Below are positions 59,183-64,000 of a stretch of 64,000 nt of DNA, one piece after another. The stretch is from Albifimbria verrucaria (taxonomy: Eukaryota > Ascomycota > Sordariomycetes > Hypocreales > Stachybotryaceae): the NCBI GenBank assembly GCA_020081605.1, contig JAHREC010000007.1, forward strand, positions 1,054,001-1,118,000, read 5' to 3'. The notes under the pieces were generated by a model. The model did not search any database. It saw only the letters and a list, made by a program, of their open reading frames with translations, and was not told where the DNA came from. Each line of letters begins with the position of its first letter. Position 1 is the first letter of the stretch. The translations under genes and the position numbers were made by a program.

Positions 59183-62100
59183 CTATTTGAACTCAAGCCC
59201 GTCGATGTACGGCGCAATCTTACCACGGAAGTATCTCCTAGCGATCGTCAAGCGCTTGCAATAATCCAGCCTTGACTCATGAGGCAGCGATTTAAGATGA
59301 CTTAGACGCTTTATCCTTGCTTGAACAATACCGCTCCATAACCCGGTCTGGCCCTCGTGTATGTCACATCCATGATCCGCTGCTTCAATTTTTAATTGAT
59401 CATTAAATCGTCCTACAAGCAGGAAATCTTTTACCGCTTTTGATCGCGTGATGGATAAAGCATTGATCCATCCATTCCTACCCGAATAGCTGACTGCTGC
59501 GCCCTCGTAAATCAAGAGCTTCACCGCATCAAGGCAACCACACGCGGACGCGATCATGAGCGCTGAGCCCAGAGGACACCCTCGAAATTCACATCTGTAC
59601 TCATCGATAAGCAGTTCACCATAATATCAGTGCAGTTACGGGATGCAGCTCTACAAAGAGGGCTCCAGCCGCGATCCGGCTCCAAATTCATCCATCTTCT
59701 GAAGGTCTGATGAGAAAGACGGCGTCGGAACTGTCGAAATGAGGTCCTGAGGAATGGAACATTAAACCAGTTCCATCGACCTGTCCAATGCCAGGGAAGG
59801 GATGGAGGCTCGTCAGAAGGTGTGGCGAGTTTAGGAAAAAGCTCTGACCCTCCCTAGACCGAAGCAACTGGTTTATCAGGCTTCCGTCTCCAAATCGATA
59901 TTCTTCTAGGAAACCCCAGACTTTCCAGTACATGAACTGATTTCCAGTTCACGACTGAAATATCCGGGGCGCAAGGCAAATTTGAGATGGTGCGGATGAA
60001 TCTATGAGACTTCTTGCACTGATACCGAGCCCTCCCAAACCGTCAGTAATGTAAACACCCAACTTTTCAATGAAGGAAGGCTGCCATTTTGACAGTAGTA
60101 CTGTCAATGGGTTAGTAAATATTGGAATCGGCGATGCACCGGACTTTAATAAGAACTTGATCATAGCGATACTCCCAATGGCGTAGTCTAAAGCGCATAG
60201 TCCCATGGAGCTGAGGCGGTCGATATCCGCTCCATTGTCTAGCAGCAGCTTTGTGCTAGCCAAATCATTTCGCATCACAGCCAGATGGAGCGGTGCCAAC
60301 TCGCCGTGACTAACTTCTCGGTTCCATATGAGGCGTCGGTTTACGAGTCTGCGCAAAACTTCATCTGCTGAAAATCGATATCGCTTCCTGGACCTGTCAT
60401 CAGAAATGCCATCTCTTTATAGACGTTCTCAACTTACCCAACTTCATTCGCATTCCTTGACAAGAATTCAAGCACAAACCTAAGTCCTACTTGATTGTTC
60501 CCATGCACCGCAGCATGTAATGGAGCCTCACCACCACCAAGAAAGTCTCCCCTTCGGCTAGAAACTGGTGGAGAACAGCAGGAAGTATTGGAACTAAGGA
60601 GGGGCGTTGAGCCGCAAAGTCGACGATATGGTAGCCAGAGGGGTTATGCTGATAACATGGGAAAACTTGCACACTCGCTCCATTTCGAAGCATCCATCCC
60701 GCAATCTCTACACGGTTATGTAGCATCGCGTAAATCAGGGCGCTGCACCCATGACACCGCGATAAGCTGCTGTTGAGCGGGCAGCCCCTGGCAACAAGTG
60801 CCATGCAGTCGCTTAAGCTATTTGCTCTAATGGCATTCTCTAGTTGTCTCAGTGGAATTCTTAACATCTGGGCTGATACTGCCGTTTCATGACTTGAGTT
60901 ATCAGGCCCCGTGAACATTTCGTCAAAGTAGCGAGCCACGTTCCAGTGGCCCGCCGTGGCGGCCATCACACGAAGCTTCGCTACTTCTCTTGTGCTTAAC
61001 TTCAGATTCCCCAACTCCACTAGAGCCTTGGTGATATCAAGATAGCCTTGTCGTGCCGCAGCATATAAAGCCGTGTCGCCGTTGTTTGTGGTGTAAGTAA
61101 TGGAGGCGCCTCGAGATATCAGATACCTGACAGTACTTAGGCTGTTGGTTGAAACAGCACAGTACAGAGCATTAACACCTGTAACTGTAGGCTCATTGAC
61201 TTTGACCAAGTCATTCTCCAAGAAGAACTGCACGCAGCCTAGGTTTCCGTAAAAACTGGCTCGATGCAAGTTTGTAACTCCTCCCACCAGTTCTTTCACC
61301 CCTCTAAGCTCGAAGATAATACTAAAGGTGCGATCCCACTTTACTTCAACTGCATTTTCTTTTGAGAACTCTAGTAGAACATTCAAGAAATATGTGCTGC
61401 CTCGGACTACTGCGGCCGCAGCAGCGTCATATCTTCCGTCGTCTCCGCCTGTAAGGTTAGGGTCAGCGCCGAGAAATAAAAGATGTTCGGCACAACTGTA
61501 TGACCCTTTTCTTATGTGATACACTAGTGGTGTTACACGCCATTCAGTATTGGCATCAGGGTTGATAGCATTCAAGTTGGCGCCTTTCTCAACAAGAAGA
61601 TTCAGTAACCACTTCAAGTCGTCACCTGATGTGTCTGACAACGAGGCCGTACGATGCAGGATACCAGGCCCATCCATGTCTGGTGGGAATTCCGTGAGCC
61701 CTTCAGGATTCGAGTGATCCAAAAGGCATCTCAAAATTTGTCTATCACCCGAGCAAAGCTGCTCGACTAAGGGCGCTTGGCAGGCTTCCTCGATTGGTGT
61801 AAGTCCATCTACTCGACGGTGTACATTCACACCGCTTTGGACAAGTGCTCTGACAACTTCTCCGTTATCCTCCACTATGGCCTTCTTTAAGAAGCGCACC
61901 ACAAGATCGTTCTCAGGATTCCAATAACTTGACAGTTGGATAGCTCTAGTAAGCGTTTGCCCAGAGATTGGAATCCTCATCTCTGAGATCCACTCTGAAT
62001 CTCCAATTGAGACTGAAAATAAAGGGTTTAAGCCACAGTCTTGACTTCTGCGCTCGTATTCTTCCATAGCCTTTAGATTCAGGAGGGTAGAGAAGACCCC

Positions 62101-64000
62101 TCTCTTTCCTCCTGCCCGTTTAATGTAGATTCGGATGTTGTGTTCCTGTCATCACCCTGGCCGACCAGGTTGCACATAAATCTCCAAGGAGTTATCTGGT
62201 ATTCATCTGTAGAAATGAAAACGCCGTCAAAAGTGAGGGCCTCGATGACTTTCTCGTCTGGATTCAATCTGCGGCTTAGTGCTACTTCGAGATAAAGCTC
62301 GAGGGAAGTCGACCATTGAACCTGCATTTATATGCATTTGGATACAGACTTTTCAATAGGTTGACCCATTTCAATGACCATGTAGTCTTTAATTCATGTA
62401 GAGGCGTGATACCCCTTCTTCAATGTCAGGAGGTCTGCATCCAATGTTTAGTATTCGTTCGAGTATTCGTGTTGAGCCAGATGCAAATACGTGAGCCCAT
62501 ATCGAATCATGCTTATTCCAAAACTGCTCCAGCTCATTACAGTAGCTGACATATAACAGAGCTCTATCTTCGCGCTCGTAGAACATTTTTTCGACTCTAG
62601 CAACATTACTCAAAGCGAGTGTCAGAGGAGTATGGCCATCATTCGCCTTTGTCAAGACGGCGGTTTGTGTAGCCTCCAGATTAATGCGAAACAGAACATC
62701 GAGGAATCTCACATCCAAGTCGTCAAGTATAGCACAATAATGCCAGAGAGTAGCACCACGAGAGTCCAGGGCTGAAAGGTTTATGTTGTGCTTATGAAGG
62801 ACTTTAAGCATAGTTCCATCTCCACTTCCATCGCAGTTGTGTACTGCAACGCAGCCTCGTTCATCCTTGTTATTGGCGTCACTCCCCAACTTCAACAAGA
62901 GTTTCACACAACGTTGGGAATCATGTGAAATAGCATGATGTAACAATGTCGCTCTATATTGTGTGCGTGGGTGCTTCCAATTTGCCGTCACATTAACTCG
63001 GCCATCTTCCAGACAGAGTTGGAGCATGGCAGCATCGTCATTGTATATGGCAGTGAAGGTCTTCTGGAGAAGGGCATCGTCCGAAAGAGAAATTCGGCTA
63101 TCCGTGATAGTTGGGTCATTTGTAAATGAGAACCCCATTTTAAGAGCTTGTGACCAGAGCAATTTTCCAAGTTTAAGTCCCCAGTCAGCATCGTACGCGG
63201 AGGACTTATTAAGGTAGCGTATAAATTGTAGTAAAGGAAATTCCAGTTTCGAAACATCGTCTCTTTTAGATTTCTTTTCGATGTACTCATTGAGTTTATG
63301 TATATCATGACTTTTTGGTATAATGCCATGTTGGATGAGCTTCATAGTGGGAACGAAGCACCCGAGGTTATAGTCAATAGTCGCAGCTCGAATGAAGATG
63401 GAGTGTTCTCTTTTAAGCCCAGCTAAGCCACCGATGTCCGCCCCTAGAGCGATGAGAAGCTCTATCGTTTTGTTTCGGCTGTCGGCGATCGGCAGATAGT
63501 CTGTGAAGAAAGACGAACTGTGTCCGAGAAAACCATGCGTCTGTTCGATTATGCCCATGAAGGAAATCCCCGCAAGTAGGAGTGGTGTTCCTAGCCTACA
63601 CTTGGAGTTTATCTCAGCACCTTCATTTACTAGAAATTCACATATATCGGGCATATTTAACGCAGAGGCAATATGCAGAGGCCGGAGGGCATCGTCAAGG
63701 CTCCACGTAGTAGCTTCACTCCACTGCTGATCATTGTCGTTATTGTCGTTTGAACTCTTGGTGATGGCGAAAAGAAGAGATTCAGTCCATGAAAAGAAAC
63801 AACCCGATTTAGAAGGATGGAAAAGAAACTTGACGCTCTCTAGAAGCGATGTGATGTGAAGTCCTTCTCGTGCAAGCATCGGCCACGTAGAAGCCGCCAG
63901 GTAGTAGAACAGGTGCGACTCGTCCCTTGTCCGGCGATATTCATTCCAGTTATCTGAATCAGATGGCCGGCGGTCAAAGTTCTTCAATTGCAAATACTTG
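59183..64000 (-). CDS. Giant ankyrin-repeat protein, 5' end outside the window
   Basis: One gene of more than 1,550 residues read leftward from the right edge; the start lies beyond 64,000. Ankyrin units are visible throughout, for example PLHIASALNMPDICEFLVNEGAEIN, TLLHHAISHDSQRCVKLLLK, DTALYAAARQGYLDITKALV, ALIYAMLHNRVEIAGWMLRNGAS and APLHLAVMRNDLASTKLLLDNGADI. A 44-nt intron spans 60437-60394. The C terminus (YFRGKIAPYIDGLEF) stops at 59183. Frame breaks lie at the plus-strand runs 62412-62415, 62327-62329, 62097-62100, 60549-60552, 59848-59850 and 59579-59581; an in-frame stop near 59,950 is not explained. A stretch near the right edge (SHLFYYLAASTWPMLAREG) recalls the helical linker before ankyrin repeats in fungal NLR-type proteins, so a STAND or other N-terminal domain may lie outside. 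Codons are more AT-rich than in the central genes. Confidence 0.85.

Overview
The window looks like nuclear DNA of a filamentous ascomycete, most likely a Sordariomycete and possibly a member of the Hypocreales. The reasons are short introns of 44-222 nt (mostly 45-60) with GT...AG ends, a septation-network kinase of the SepH/Cdc7 type, an Arp1 (ropy-type) dynactin actin, an APSES/Mbp1 factor, a HET-domain protein, an F-box/DUF6546-like protein and a giant ankyrin protein. I cannot name the species. I saw no rRNA, tRNA, CRISPR or intact transposon.

Layout. 1.5-3.5 kb: HET-domain protein (-). 4.2-5.5 kb: Arp1 (-), divergent from the MBF DNA-binding subunit Mbp1 at 6.3-8.6 kb (+); the shared promoter holds a perfect ACGCGT site. 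8.6-14.4 kb: no gene seen. 15.0-15.9 kb: small single-pass membrane protein (+). 15.9-26.2 kb: 10 kb without a supportable gene, with an AT-rich 2-kb island in the middle. 26.2-29.3 kb: three CCAATCA boxes, a pyrimidine tract, a long leader and a Gln-rich conserved protein (+). 30.9-35.9 kb: SepH-like kinase (-). 37.6-39.2 kb: uncharacterised protein (-). 40.7-43.0 kb: dihydrofolate/folylpolyglutamate synthase with a long basic tail (+). 43.4-44.2 kb: DUF218 protein (+), tail-to-tail with an alpha/beta hydrolase (-, 44.2-45.4 kb). 46.1-47.5 kb: Ice2 ER membrane protein (-). 50.6-52.3 kb: Mtr-like amino-acid transporter (+).

52.6-64.0 kb is an accessory block, visibly less GC-rich. It holds a divergent pair of unrecognised proteins with membrane-active features (52.7-54.8 kb - and 55.3-56.4 kb +), a degraded F-box gene, transition-mutated short repeats and an ankyrin protein that runs off the right edge.

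A property of the whole window is that most genes are broken by one-base losses in homopolymers, usually a G or C run that is one base shorter than the reading frame needs (typically 4 instead of 5). Adding back the inferred bases gives lengths divisible by three in the genes where I could count them. Because essential genes (Arp1, Mbp1, SepH) are hit as well, consensus-sequence error is more likely than real decay. Gene models below give the breaks as positions. The core genes link cell-cycle transcription (Mbp1), septation (SepH), dynein transport (Arp1) and ER shape (Ice2); the two ends carry self/non-self-type genes (HET, ankyrin, F-box).
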